Shown here: positions 6,999-16,024 of the stretch, piece by piece
How the letters are laid out: each line of letters opens with the position of its first letter
Position numbering within the stretch: position 1 is the first letter of the stretch
Translations under genes and position numbers: made by a program
Assembly (NCBI GenBank): GCA_964433135.1
Contig: CAYSQW010000040.1
Coordinates: 1 to 31,183, forward strand
Length of the DNA: 31,183 nucleotides
DNA from: CAYSQW01 sp964433135
Lineage (GTDB): Bacteria; Acidobacteriota; Aminicenantia; Aminicenantales; Aminicenantaceae
Direction of reading: 5' to 3'
Notes under the pieces: generated by a model
The model's input: the letters and a program-made list of their open reading frames with translations, nothing else
Database searches by the model: none
What the model was told of the DNA's origin: nothing

Positions 6999-9140
6999 AT
7001 GAAGAAAATCAATCTGTTCGTTATTTTTTTGATCTTATGCTCGATCAATCTACCCGGGCAAAAAATAGACATCTATAAGCGGTCCTTACAGCTTGAAAGA
7101 AGCCATGATTTCGATGCGCTGCATTATAGGCTGACGCTTAATTTTGATCTGGACAAGAAAGAATTTTGGGGTGAGAACAAAGTGACGTTGAAACCCTTGA
7201 AAGACGAATTCAAGGAGTGTGTTCTCGATGCGAAAGAGCTCGTGGTTACAGAGGTTGTAAATCACAACCAAGCGTCCCTCAAGTTCGATCAGACTGATGA
7301 AAAACTTGTGGTGAGCCTTTCCCGGATTTACAACTATGGGGAGGAGCTTACTTTTACCATTAAATATTTTGCGAAAGACCCGAAGAAGGGATTCTTCTTC
7401 AGCGATGAAACTCCCCGGAATCCCAAAATGGTTTCAACCGATTCCTTTCCGGATGAGGCAAGGCATTGGTTCCCTTGCTACGATTATCCGCATGACAAAG
7501 TGACTATGGAGTTGATCGCAACCGTTCAAAAACCGAATAAGGTTCTTTCGAACGGAAGACTAGTCGACATAATTGAAAATGACGGGGACAATTCGGTCAC
7601 GTATCACTGGCATCAAGACAAACCCCATTCCACCTACCTTTCCATGGTGGCTATTGCGCCTTTCGCGGTTATTGAGGATTCTCTCGGTTCTCTGCCGATC
7701 CATTATTGGGTTTACGAAAAAGACGTGGAAGATGCCCGCCGTATATTCAAGAAAACTCCCTATATGATCGATTTCTTCAACAAGCTCTACGGCTATGAAT
7801 ATCCTTGGGCAAAATACGATCAGGTGGAGACGCCGACCCAGGGCGGTGGTGCGGAAGCGACTTCAGCGACGATCCTCGGCCAGAATGTGATTTATGACGA
7901 GAAAGCCGACAAGGATTTTTCCTGGGAGACAACCATCGCGCATGAGATTGCACATCAGTGGTGGGGCGACCTTATTACTCTGAGAACCTGGTCTGAAACC
8001 TGGCTGAATGAGAGTTTTGGGACCTATTCGGATTATCTTTATACCCGTTTTGATAAAGGTGAGGATGAAGGGGCCCTGGCTCTCTTAGGCAAAAAGGATT
8101 CCTATCTGCGAGAGGCGCATGAAAAATATATCCGCCCTATAGTGTTCAACCGTTACGAGAACCCCGGCCAGAATTTTGATAGGCATACCTACCCTAAAGG
8201 CGCCTGTGTTCTTCATATGCTGCGCTTCATTCTGGGTGACAAACCTTTTTTCCGGACTCTTCGATATTTTTTGCATAAGCATGAGTTTCAACCGGTGGAT
8301 ACGCATGATTTGATGATATCGGTCAAAGAATCGACGGGTCAAAACCTGGATTGGTTCTTTGAGCAGTTCGTCTATAAACCGGGACATCCGGAATTCGAAG
8401 TCAGTTATGAATGGGATAAACGAACCCAAAAGGTCCGCTTAGAAGTTTCCCAGGTCCAGGATCTTTCTTTGGGGATTCCCGTCTATAAGATCCCCGTAAT
8501 CATCGGGATCACCACATCGAAAGGAAAAAAGCTCCTAAAGGTGTGGATAAAAAGAGAGGAAGAAGTTTTTGAATTCACGGCGGATGAGAAACCTCTGATG
8601 CTGCGCTTTGATGAGGGAAATTTCCTGTTGAAAGAATGGACTTTTGAAAAAGGAATGGATGAACTTCTCTATCAACTCAAAAATGATGATGTCATCGGTA
8701 GGATGTGGGCGACTACGGAGCTGGCGAAGCTTGAGGGAAATCATCCGGTTGCGGCGGAATTGAAGGAGAGGGTTCTGAATGATTCCTTCTGGGCCGTAAG
8801 AAGAAGTGCTCTCGAAGCTCTGAACAAAGTTGCGAAGAATATGGAGCTTGGCCTATTAAAAAAAGCTTGTGAGGATAAAAACTCGAAGGTCAGAACAACG
8901 GCGTTAAGAATTCTTGGAGATAGGAAAGATCCTATGTCGGTATCATTCATAAAAGAACGGTTTAAAAGGGATGACAGTTATCTGGCACAGGCGGAAGCTC
9001 TTCGTTCCCTAGGGAAATGTGGGGACGAGGCACAGATATCTTTCCTTAAGAATGCGGCGGAAATGGAATCTCCCAGAAACGTCATAAAAAGAGCCGCGGA
9101 GTGGGCCTTGAAAAAGATTGAACCGTCCCTCTCCTATTAA
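6999..9140 (+). CDS. Exported M1-family metallo-aminopeptidase with C-terminal HEAT repeats
   Basis: 713 residues from ATG 6999, chosen because GGGGAGG ends five bases upstream and the product then begins with a signal peptide (KKINLFVIFLILCSINLPG). The N-terminal beta domain is followed by the zinc site HEIAH (315-319) with Glu338 in NESFGTY, and a likely catalytic Tyr398 in HTYPKG. This is the M1 HExxH-x18-E arrangement. The usual GxMEN exopeptidase motif reads GGGAEAT (282-288): the Glu is kept, while Met and Asn are replaced. Residues about 590-713 form HEAT-like helical repeats (WAVRRSALEALNKV, SKVRTTALRILGD, YLAQAEALRSLGK). M1 enzymes remove N-terminal residues from peptides; here the activity would be periplasmic or extracellular. 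Convergent with the FtsX-like permease gene 44 bases downstream. Confidence 0.93.
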   Translation: MKKINLFVIFLILCSINLPGQKIDIYKRSLQLERSHDFDALHYRLTLNFDLDKKEFWGENKVTLKPLKDEFKECVLDAKELVVTEVVNHNQASLKFDQTDEKLVVSLSRIYNYGEELTFTIKYFAKDPKKGFFFSDETPRNPKMVSTDSFPDEARHWFPCYDYPHDKVTMELIATVQKPNKVLSNGRLVDIIENDGDNSVTYHWHQDKPHSTYLSMVAIAPFAVIEDSLGSLPIHYWVYEKDVEDARRIFKKTPYMIDFFNKLYGYEYPWAKYDQVETPTQGGGAEATSATILGQNVIYDEKADKDFSWETTIAHEIAHQWWGDLITLRTWSETWLNESFGTYSDYLYTRFDKGEDEGALALLGKKDSYLREAHEKYIRPIVFNRYENPGQNFDRHTYPKGACVLHMLRFILGDKPFFRTLRYFLHKHEFQPVDTHDLMISVKESTGQNLDWFFEQFVYKPGHPEFEVSYEWDKRTQKVRLEVSQVQDLSLGIPVYKIPVIIGITTSKGKKLLKVWIKREEEVFEFTADEKPLMLRFDEGNFLLKEWTFEKGMDELLYQLKNDDVIGRMWATTELAKLEGNHPVAAELKERVLNDSFWAVRRSALEALNKVAKNMELGLLKKACEDKNSKVRTTALRILGDRKDPMSVSFIKERFKRDDSYLAQAEALRSLGKCGDEAQISFLKNAAEMESPRNVIKRAAEWALKKIEPSLSY

Positions 9141-9184
9141 ACTAGGGTATGAGCTTATTGCCGCCGGATAGCATCCACCCCCCA

Positions 9185-11566
9185 TTATTCATGTTTGAGG
9201 GTGTGGGCTGGATTGGTGAGGGCCGCCCGGATGGTTTGGCGGCCGATGCTGAGTACCGCAACCATCAAAATGACGGCGATCGAGAAAGCGAAAAGTCCTA
9301 TATTCAAGCCGATGCGGTAAACGAATCCCTGGAGCCATTCATGGGAAAGATAATACGCGGCAGGCAGCGAAATCATCACCGCCAATGCAATGGGCACGAA
9401 GAATTGCTTCAGGATCAGGCCGGTTACCGAAAAAACCGACGCCCCCAGGACTTTTCTGATCCCGATCTCCTTGTTTTTTTTCCTGACCACGAATGAAATC
9501 AGTCCGTACAGTCCGATGGCGGCGATGATCATGGTCAAGATGGAAAAACTCAGGATGATCCTTCCCAGATCTTCCTCTCTTTTGTAAAGGTTGACATAGA
9601 GATCATCCATGAGCGCGTAGTCGAAGGTGAAATTCGGCGTAAAGCGGCGGAATGTGGAATCGATATATTCCAAGGTCCGCCGCATGTTGTCGCCGTCGAT
9701 CTTGACCAGGAAAACATGGCTCCTTTCCGGTATGTACTGAAACATCATTGGTTTGATCTCATTCCTGAAGGAGGTGAAGTGGAAATCATCGACCACGCCG
9801 ATGATACGCATGTTTTGTCCCCACTTGTTGATTCTTTTGCCGACGGGCTCTTTGAGTCCGGCTGTACGGGCCGCGGTCTCATTGAGGATCACTTGGTTCT
9901 CGATATCGGCGGTCAGATCGAGCGAGAAATTTCTCCCCGCCTTGATCTTCATATCAAACAGGTCTACATAATCCTCATCGATAAAATAGGTGGTGACCAT
10001 CGGCAGTTCCATCATTTCTCCGGTCTCTGTTTCCACCTGGATATTGTTGGCTTCCGTTAATCTAAGCGGAGTCGTGTTGGCAACCGCGGCAGCGGAGATA
10101 CTGGGATTTTTGAGCAGTTCCCGTTTGATCGTTTGATAATTTTCCCGGCTCTCATCATTCCAGATGCGTATTGTCACGACATTGTCCCGGTTATAGCCGA
10201 TATCCTGGTTTTTAATAAAAAGGAGCTGCTTTTGAATCGTAACGGCGGCCACCAGCAGGACGACCGTCACGCCGAATTGAAAGATCAGCAGGAGATTGCG
10301 GAACCTCGGTCGGCCGCTCGAGCGGCTTTGCCCGGCTGCATTTTTCAGGACATTCAAGGGTTTGAGACTTGACAGGTAGAAGGCGGGGTAGGCCCCGGCG
10401 AGGAGTCCCACGACCAGAAACAAGACCATAAGCCCGGCGGCATTCGTCCAACTCAGGAATACGGACATGGGGATCATGCTCCCCGCAATGTGGCTGAAAA
10501 CAGGGAATAGGAGGCATGCGGTTCCGAGAGACACCAGGATGCTGAAAAAGGTCAGCACGAACGATTCGCCCAGGAACTGCTTCCTGAGCTGCCGTTCCGT
10601 AGCCCCGACGGTTTTACGGATGCCCACCTCTTTGTTCCTGGCGCCGGCCCGTGCCGTGGCCAGGTTGACGTAATTGATACAGGATATGATGAGGATCAAG
10701 AAAGCGATCGATATCAGCAGGAAAATACTCTTTTTGTCGATGATATCCGCCATGGAAAAATTGACGTGGGTTTCAAAGTGGATATGTTGAAGCGGGATCA
10801 GAAAATACCGGCGGTTGTTCGAATTCCGATCGTGATATTTCGATACGATGGCCGACAGCTTCTGTTCGAAATCCCGGTAGGAGACCTTATCCTTCAGCTG
10901 AATGTAGCTGTTGTAATTCAAAATCCCCCAGGAGCTATCGATATCATCGCGGAGGGAATACATCGTCAGAAAGGAAATCAAGTAATCGAATTTGAGATGG
11001 GTGTTCCCGGGAATATCCTCGACGATTCCGGTGACTTTCAGCACGCGTCCGTTTTGGTAGGTGAGGATCTTCCCGATGGGATCTTCACCGCTGAACAATT
11101 TATCCGAAAGAGTCTGTGAAAGAACGATGGAGAACGGATCTTTCAAGACGGTGTCGCGGTCCCCGTTTTTTAAGGGGAACGTGAATACGTTGAGAAAATC
11201 CCGGTCCGCGTACAGCCCTCTTCCCAAGACACTCTTTTCCTGATGGATGAGAGGGGATTCGACTTCTTTCGTCCGAACCGCATAAGCGACATCCGGAAAT
11301 TCCTCTTTTAATGTCGGAGCGACTATTCCCGATGTGGAGGCGAAATGATCGGAGCCTCCATGTTCCCAGTCCGGGAGGTGCTGCCCGAGCAGGAATATCC
11401 GGTCGCTGCGCTTGAAGAATGAATCGTAGCTAAGTTCATACCGTGCATAAAGTATCAAGAGCATAAAACAGGTTATGCCGACCACCAGGCTGAAAAGACT
11501 GATCACGGCCCAGCTTTTCTGTTTGATCAGATTTCTGATCGCGATTTTGAAATAGTTTTTGAACAT
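9185..11566 (-). CDS. FtsX/MacB-type ABC transporter permease
   Basis: 793 residues from ATG 11566, chosen because the product then opens MFKNYFKIAIRNL, the usual start of this family; no ribosome binding site is evident, and the upstream TTG at 11614 has none either. One N-terminal helix (about 20-42) is followed by a large periplasmic MacB_PCD domain. Next come three helices of the first FtsX domain with NLATARAGARNKEVGIRKTVGA, another helix and periplasmic domain, and a C-terminal FtsX domain with KNKEIGIRKVLGAS. Two FtsX modules in one chain suggest one polypeptide supplies both halves. Such permeases use a separate ATPase to drive efflux or envelope mechanics; none is encoded nearby. It is a paralogue of the gene at 28764-31127. 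Confidence 0.92.
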   Translation of the reverse strand: MFKNYFKIAIRNLIKQKSWAVISLFSLVVGITCFMLLILYARYELSYDSFFKRSDRIFLLGQHLPDWEHGGSDHFASTSGIVAPTLKEEFPDVAYAVRTKEVESPLIHQEKSVLGRGLYADRDFLNVFTFPLKNGDRDTVLKDPFSIVLSQTLSDKLFSGEDPIGKILTYQNGRVLKVTGIVEDIPGNTHLKFDYLISFLTMYSLRDDIDSSWGILNYNSYIQLKDKVSYRDFEQKLSAIVSKYHDRNSNNRRYFLIPLQHIHFETHVNFSMADIIDKKSIFLLISIAFLILIISCINYVNLATARAGARNKEVGIRKTVGATERQLRKQFLGESFVLTFFSILVSLGTACLLFPVFSHIAGSMIPMSVFLSWTNAAGLMVLFLVVGLLAGAYPAFYLSSLKPLNVLKNAAGQSRSSGRPRFRNLLLIFQFGVTVVLLVAAVTIQKQLLFIKNQDIGYNRDNVVTIRIWNDESRENYQTIKRELLKNPSISAAAVANTTPLRLTEANNIQVETETGEMMELPMVTTYFIDEDYVDLFDMKIKAGRNFSLDLTADIENQVILNETAARTAGLKEPVGKRINKWGQNMRIIGVVDDFHFTSFRNEIKPMMFQYIPERSHVFLVKIDGDNMRRTLEYIDSTFRRFTPNFTFDYALMDDLYVNLYKREEDLGRIILSFSILTMIIAAIGLYGLISFVVRKKNKEIGIRKVLGASVFSVTGLILKQFFVPIALAVMISLPAAYYLSHEWLQGFVYRIGLNIGLFAFSIAVILMVAVLSIGRQTIRAALTNPAHTLKHE

Positions 11567-11945
11567 GTCATGAGTTAAGACGACGATGACACTCAAACGG
11601 TTGCCGAGGCACAAAATTTTAAGATAATGTGTGGAAAGATCAATAAGATAGAATTATAGCGCCCGTGTTTTGTAAACAATCAAAGAAAAGGAGGATCAGG
11701 AGCAGCGTAAAAGTCATCACCTCCATACAGCGGAGGCGGTGGTGGTCAGCCCGGCTGAAATGGAGAGTTCACGACTGATCAATGTTCTCAAGTCAAATAT
11801 CGGCAGCCGTTTTATGAATGAGAAGCGGGCCGCCGTCAAGGGGAAATATCAGCTGAAACAGCTTTTAATTTCTTTACTTTACGGCAGCCAAGGCATAAAA
11901 TAATGATAAAGCTCAGCAAGTTTATAAAAGAAAGAAGAGTAGGGG
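11567..11945. other. Intergenic region upstream of the first FtsX-like gene, with second repeat copy
   Basis: Holds the second 70-bp repeat copy (11680-11749). A 47-codon forward frame at 11760-11903 (MESSRLINVLKSNIGSRF...) has no ribosome binding site, although the frame stays open for about 30 codons upstream, through the repeat. This may be a fragment of an older gene. No promoter for the permease could be assigned with confidence. Confidence 0.45.
11680..11749 (-). repeat. 70-bp dispersed repeat, copy 2
   Basis: Ungapped match to 1050-1119 (58 of 70). Several differences fall in the predicted loop or near the ends, while the pairing blocks ATCACC and GGTGGT are unchanged. Read on the minus strand, a TGA precedes the run of proline codons, so it is not the tail of a long open gene here. 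It lies about 115 bases upstream of the permease start. Confidence 0.7.
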
Positions 11946-12314
11946 ATGGGAAGCAAAAAATCGCTTATTACAGTGATCCGTTGGTTTGCCCGAGTGTTGG
12001 GCATCCTTTCAGGGCTGAGTGTTCTTTATTTTTGAGGATTGGATCGTATTCTGGAGATTTCATGGCATCTACAGAGAGAAAGTCCCTTGAAATATATTGC
12101 TTTATTATTGCTTTTGATAATGATCCTTTCGGGAATCGTAATCTCCTGGTATCGTGAGGCAGCCGGCGGCTTGATGATCTTAATCGGTTACTTCTTTTCT
12201 TTAGCCTTAAAGGACATGGAGGGATCGGTGTTTTATACCCTCCCCCTGGCTGGTATTCTCTTTTTATTCTGTTGGTGGCAATCCGGGAAAATGACGTTGC
12301 AGATCCCTCATTGA
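11946..12314 (+). pseudogene. Small multi-pass membrane protein gene interrupted by in-frame TGA
   Basis: From ATG 11946 the frame reads MGSKKSLITVIRWFARVL..., meets TGA at 12033-12035 after 29 codons, then continues in the same frame to TGA at 12312-12314. Ignoring the stop, the product is about 122 residues with four hydrophobic helices: about 8-28, 48-64, 70-87 and 92-112 (TLPLAGILFLFCWW). The two parts join naturally, since the first helix ends exactly at the stop. It resembles small bacterial integral membrane proteins of unknown function. The TGA lies at a membrane boundary with no sign of a selenocysteine context. Either a point mutation or a base-call error explains it; restart at TTG 12039 is possible but lacks a proper ribosome binding site. 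Confidence 0.6.
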
Positions 12315-12347
12315 AATAATCCTTTACAATAAATCTGCTTTTAATTG

Positions 12348-13337
12348 TCACTCGAATGGGGTTTCGAAATTTCTGTTCGGTTCCAGGTACAGTTTGTTGT
12401 TGAAATAGTCGAATACGACATTGAATTTAATAAACAGGGGCAGTCCGATGACACCGAGATTATCGGGATGAATTCTAGAGGTTTTCTCATCACCGAAAAA
12501 CACCGTCGGATTATCGAATCGATAGTTTCCGATCGCCATGCTTTGAATCTTGCCGCTGTATTCCGAGGCCTTTCCTTGCGTACCGTAGCTGAATGTTTTT
12601 TTGAGGTCGGAAGATAATGGGATTTGATGTTTATTATTCAACGCGATTTTCAGAGGATATATTCCGCCCAGATCAATATCCACCCTGTCGGTGTATGTTT
12701 TTCCATCGGGCAGAGTAAATGTGAAAGGGACTGAATATGTGCCGGATTCATTCGCCTGCATATCCAATACGCTTCCTGTTTGTTTATATTGAAAACTTTT
12801 CGGATCATGCAAAATGATTTCGCTGTGAATGAAATCGAATTCCACGATAAAATGCTTGAAGAATGTATTGCAGAGCTGCCCGTCGGCTCCAGGGAACATT
12901 TGTGCGAACCCGGCGGCCGGAGGAGAAACTAATATCGGCTGTTCATAAAAAACGATGTTTTCGAATTTTAATGTCAGATTCTCCGAAGTATAGGCCTGTG
13001 TCGGATCGCCTTCGCCGGCGCCGCCGATGGTTGACTCCTCTATGGGCTTTAATTGAAGTTCCTCTATGAGAGGAGAACCGAACAGCCAAACCTGATCCCA
13101 TAAAATTCCATTATCGATCATCATGGCGGCCTTTTGACCATTGATCTCCAATTCCATCAGCGGTTTTCCAAAGTGCATTTTGAAAGGGATTTTGATCGGA
13201 TCGTCTGTGCCGCTTAAGATTTTGTAGGTCCCGGGTCCCGTCGTTTGCATGGTGTCAGGATTTTCCATGACTTGAGCATTAAGGTTCATTCCTGCAAGCA
13301 GTGTTATCACGCATAGGAAAAATGTGATTTTTTTCAT
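12348..13337 (-). CDS. Exported retropepsin-like aspartyl protease-fold protein, altered active site
   Basis: 329 residues from ATG 13337, supported by GGAGAGAG upstream and a clean signal peptide (MKKITFFLCVITLLAGMNLNA). The layout is that of periplasmic pepsin/retropepsin-like proteins (Asp_protease_2 type) with two half-domains. The first carries MMIDNG, Asp75-Asn76-Gly77 in place of Asp-Thr/Ser-Gly. The second carries VDIDLGG, Asp222-Leu223-Gly224. The end, GLPLFIKFNVVFDYFNNKLYLEPN, is highly characteristic of the family. Both aspartates remain but neither triad is canonical, so activity may be weak or lost. It lies downstream of the propeller lipoprotein on the same strand, about 140 bases apart, and may be separately transcribed. 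Confidence 0.8.
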   Translation of the reverse strand: MKKITFFLCVITLLAGMNLNAQVMENPDTMQTTGPGTYKILSGTDDPIKIPFKMHFGKPLMELEINGQKAAMMIDNGILWDQVWLFGSPLIEELQLKPIEESTIGGAGEGDPTQAYTSENLTLKFENIVFYEQPILVSPPAAGFAQMFPGADGQLCNTFFKHFIVEFDFIHSEIILHDPKSFQYKQTGSVLDMQANESGTYSVPFTFTLPDGKTYTDRVDIDLGGIYPLKIALNNKHQIPLSSDLKKTFSYGTQGKASEYSGKIQSMAIGNYRFDNPTVFFGDEKTSRIHPDNLGVIGLPLFIKFNVVFDYFNNKLYLEPNRNFETPFE

Positions 13338-13480
13338 TTGATTCGCTCTCTCCGTTTTATTCCCATAACCTATGCTATGCATGTTTCGTTTCAGCGAAAT
13401 TCGGGCTGGGTATGAAATTTCCTTAAATGAAAATTCTCAGGGTGGATTGACGGTCTTTCCCCTGTAAATCCCTGAAGGAT

Positions 13481-14542
13481 CTATTCCCGGATCATCCGGT
13501 AGACGACGAGCTCTTTATATCCGCTTTCTTTCTGCCTGAGGCAGTAGACGCGGTCTCCTTTGAATTTTATCTGGTTGCCCTCGAGTTCAATCCTGCCCGA
13601 AAATTCCCCCTCTGCGCTGAAGATGTCGTACAAATAACATCCCTCATTCGATTTTTCATAGGTTTGAACGAACAGCCGTTCGTCACCTAGGGAAACGATA
13701 TCTTTAAACGGAGGGAAAACATCAGGGATGAAAAATTTTTCCTTTATCTCGGGAGGATATCTCTGCAGCTGCTGTTCATATTCCTCTTTATCTTTTGCGG
13801 ACAGGGAAACAGCTGCGTCTTCTTTTTTTATGCGTCTTAGCAGATTACCGTCAAAGTCGAACACCCGGATTTCGTATTCATCCGTGTTCCCCGTATAGAT
13901 ATGATTGTCCGACGTCTCGAAATACACGAGCGTGGGAATGCTATTGACTTTGGCTGCTTTTTGAAAACTCTTGATCTTTGAGCTGTCCAGGATTTTCAGC
14001 TCTTCCATGCCGGATGAACACAGAATCACCTGGAACGACTGGGACAGGTCTTCATTCAGCTTGACGGAGATGGCCATAAAGCGGTCTTTGTTCAAGGGAA
14101 TGATTTTGTGATACTCATTGTCGATGCGAAAATCACGAATATGTTTTCCCGTGTTGTCGAAAACAGAGACTTTTCCCGTGTCCGTAATGAAAATCTCATC
14201 CTGATTCGAGACGGCAAGCTCCTTGGGAGTCTGGAGTTCTCCCGGTCCCTGTCCATTGGGGCCGAAAGCGGAAATCAGGCCGCCGTTTTCATTCAAGATG
14301 AAGATATGATTCTCCTTGGCTTTCAGGTTGGCGATGAATATTTTTCCTTCCGAGTCGATATCGAAGTGCATGATATCGGTCAGCCCCGTTTCCGCGGTTT
14401 CATCGTTTTCCGTATCGATCGTCAGAATTTTTTCAAGGGAAAAGAATTTCGCTTTCACTTCACCTTGTTTCGAACCGCAGCAGATAAGAAAACAAATAAC
14501 GAATAAAATGCACGCGGATTTAAAACTCCCCTTCATTCTCAT
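13481..14542 (-). CDS. 6-bladed beta-propeller lipoprotein
   Basis: 353 residues from ATG 14542, chosen because GGAG lies nine bases upstream; ATG 14536 is two codons later. A hydrophobic signal (ACILFVICFLICCGS) contains a lipobox-like site. The Cys before the probable lipidated Cys is atypical, but a Cys-Gly-Ser start is common in this group. The remainder shows repeated blades such as FDIDSEGKIFIAN, HIFILNENGGLISAFG, QGPGELQTPKELAV and EIFITDTGKVSVFDNTG, matching the 6-bladed beta-propeller (NHL-like) family. These proteins occur in many copies in Bacteroidota and Aminicenantes-like genomes. They probably bind ligands or partners at the envelope; no enzymatic role can be claimed. Confidence 0.87.
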   Translation of the reverse strand: MRMKGSFKSACILFVICFLICCGSKQGEVKAKFFSLEKILTIDTENDETAETGLTDIMHFDIDSEGKIFIANLKAKENHIFILNENGGLISAFGPNGQGPGELQTPKELAVSNQDEIFITDTGKVSVFDNTGKHIRDFRIDNEYHKIIPLNKDRFMAISVKLNEDLSQSFQVILCSSGMEELKILDSSKIKSFQKAAKVNSIPTLVYFETSDNHIYTGNTDEYEIRVFDFDGNLLRRIKKEDAAVSLSAKDKEEYEQQLQRYPPEIKEKFFIPDVFPPFKDIVSLGDERLFVQTYEKSNEGCYLYDIFSAEGEFSGRIELEGNQIKFKGDRVYCLRQKESGYKELVVYRMIRE

Positions 14543-14794
14543 CAATATAATCTCCATTGACGACGGAAGCCGTCCTATCACGCCTGTTTGGAGATATTAT
14601 ACAGGAGTGGTGATCCTCAGCCAAACCTTCTTTATCTGCGGATTTCGACCCATGCCGCGCCGGAATGAAGAAGAATCGTGTGACGAGATTTGGAAGATTA
14701 CCTTTCCTTTGAAGAAGGAGCTCTTGCGCGGATCTTCGTAGTTGAATAAAATATAGAAGTCAGCGTTTCTGCATTTCATTCAATGGAGGTCGTT

Positions 14795-14935
14795 ATGCCT
14801 AACACAGGGGAAAAACCCGGGATGGGCACTTACGAATGCACGAACTGCGGAACTTTGGTTAAAATCAACGATTCCGACGAGGCCCTTCCTATTTGTCCGG
14901 CATGCGGGAACACGGAATTCGAAGAAGCTTCCTAG
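14795..14935 (+). CDS. Small zinc-ribbon protein
   Basis: 46 residues: MPNTGEKPGMGTYECTNCG..., with zinc ligands Cys15, Cys18, Cys34 and Cys37 in two CxxCG knuckles. GGAGGT five bases before the ATG is a strong ribosome binding site. The opening MPN-GEKPG-GTY followed by CTNCG is typical of a widespread family of tiny zinc-ribbon proteins with no assigned role. It lies alone between two minus-strand genes, with a hairpin terminator about 100 bases downstream. Too short for many gene callers. Confidence 0.85.
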   Translation: MPNTGEKPGMGTYECTNCGTLVKINDSDEALPICPACGNTEFEEAS

Positions 14936-15034
14936 AAAGAATCATGACGGTTTTTAATTTCCAGCCTCTGTTTTGCTTATAACCTGTCCACGTGGAAATG
15001 TAAGATCCAAGAAAAATTGAATTTGGAATTAAAC

Positions 15035-15053
15035 TCCTTCGGGTGTCGAAGGA
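15035..15053 (+). terminator. Hairpin downstream of the zinc-ribbon gene
   Basis: A 7-base stem TCCTTCG / CGAAGGA with a five-base loop (GGTGT). A T-run (CTTTTT) begins about 12 bases after the stem, further than usual, so this is a plausible but not strong rho-independent terminator. Confidence 0.4.
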
Positions 15054-15173
15054 ATTCGTTCACTTTTTATCATACTGAAAAACCTATGTCGGGATTTATC
15101 GGGCCGAAACCGGTGTGCCGTGTAAGCGTCTCTTGTTTGTATACGGGGATAAGAAAATTTCATTCTTCTGTTT

Positions 15174-15872
15174 TTATTTACTGTTGGATACGAAGCCTGT
15201 ATCCGGGTTATTCTCGCCGAATTGTTCTTTCAGTTTTTTCAATATATCTTTGCGAGCCAGTCCCTTACTTTCCGATTTTTTTATGAACTGATAAGCCGAA
15301 AAGAGGGGGGATTGCGCGATCTCCGAGGAAAAATGTCCCACTCCTTGATTCCACACGAAAAGAGAAAACAACTCATCCAACTGCGCTGTGGTGATGCCGA
15401 GAGAGTAGGCTTTTATCAATTCCCTGGTTGCCTGCCTGAATCGGTTTGCGCCGACCGCATTGGCAAGCGACAGCAGGAATTATATTTTCAGTTCGATGGC
15501 GGGGTTTTGTCTGTTCCAGATAAACTGCCAGTAATTTACAGTCAGATCGGCGAGTGTCGTGTCTATGGCCGCATAGCTGGTCATAACAATAGGCTTCAAA
15601 GGCAGATCGCTCATATCGCCTGTTCTTTCCTCAAGGCGGTAGAAGAAGGCCGCATGTTCTCCTTCATCCCGTTTTTCCGTTTCATGGTCGAATCCCATTT
15701 TCTCTAAAGTTGAATACAAGGGAATCGGTTCAAAGCTCTGGATGATTTTAATCCCTTCGCCTTTTTTCAGCGTTCCCGCTTTCTTGAGGATTGCAGGAAG
15801 AAAGTTGCCCTTGAGGCCCCTCACGTCCATTTCGATGAAATTAGATTTGTGTTTTGCCCATTTTTTATTCAA
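15174..15872 (-). pseudogene. DUF2249 / carboxymuconolactone decarboxylase-like gene broken by in-frame TAA
   Basis: A TTG start at 15870-15872, with GGGAG six bases upstream, opens a frame encoding MNKKWAKHKSNFIEMDVRGL... The first 80 or so residues match DUF2249 (MDVRGLKGNFLPAIL, KIIQSFEPIPLYSTLEKMGF). The second half is an AhpD/carboxymuconolactone decarboxylase-like helical domain (PIVMTSYAAIDTTLADLTVNYW, then NAVGANRFRQATRELIKAYSLG and WNQGVGHFSSEI). A TAA at 15480-15482 interrupts this domain after PAIELKI; the frame then continues unchanged to its natural stop at 15174. From memory of related proteins, Lys-Thr-Lys would be expected there, so one or two substitutions explain the break. 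Otherwise full length at about 230 codons. Recent inactivation or a consensus error. Confidence 0.75.
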
Positions 15873-16024
15873 AGCCCACTCCCGTCAGGTTTCTGTCGAT
15901 TTTTTTCGTCTCCATTTCCGGTCATCATGTCTCAATAAATACACAATGCTGTGCTACCTCATTTTAACTTATTTTTTGCGGGAATCGATAATTATTTGCA
16001 AAAACAGGAGAAGATGGATATCGA

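Noticed and set aside
12033..12035. Selenocysteine at the in-frame TGA
   Set aside because: It falls at the end of a membrane helix in a protein with no redox motif, and no selenocysteine insertion hairpin is evident after it.
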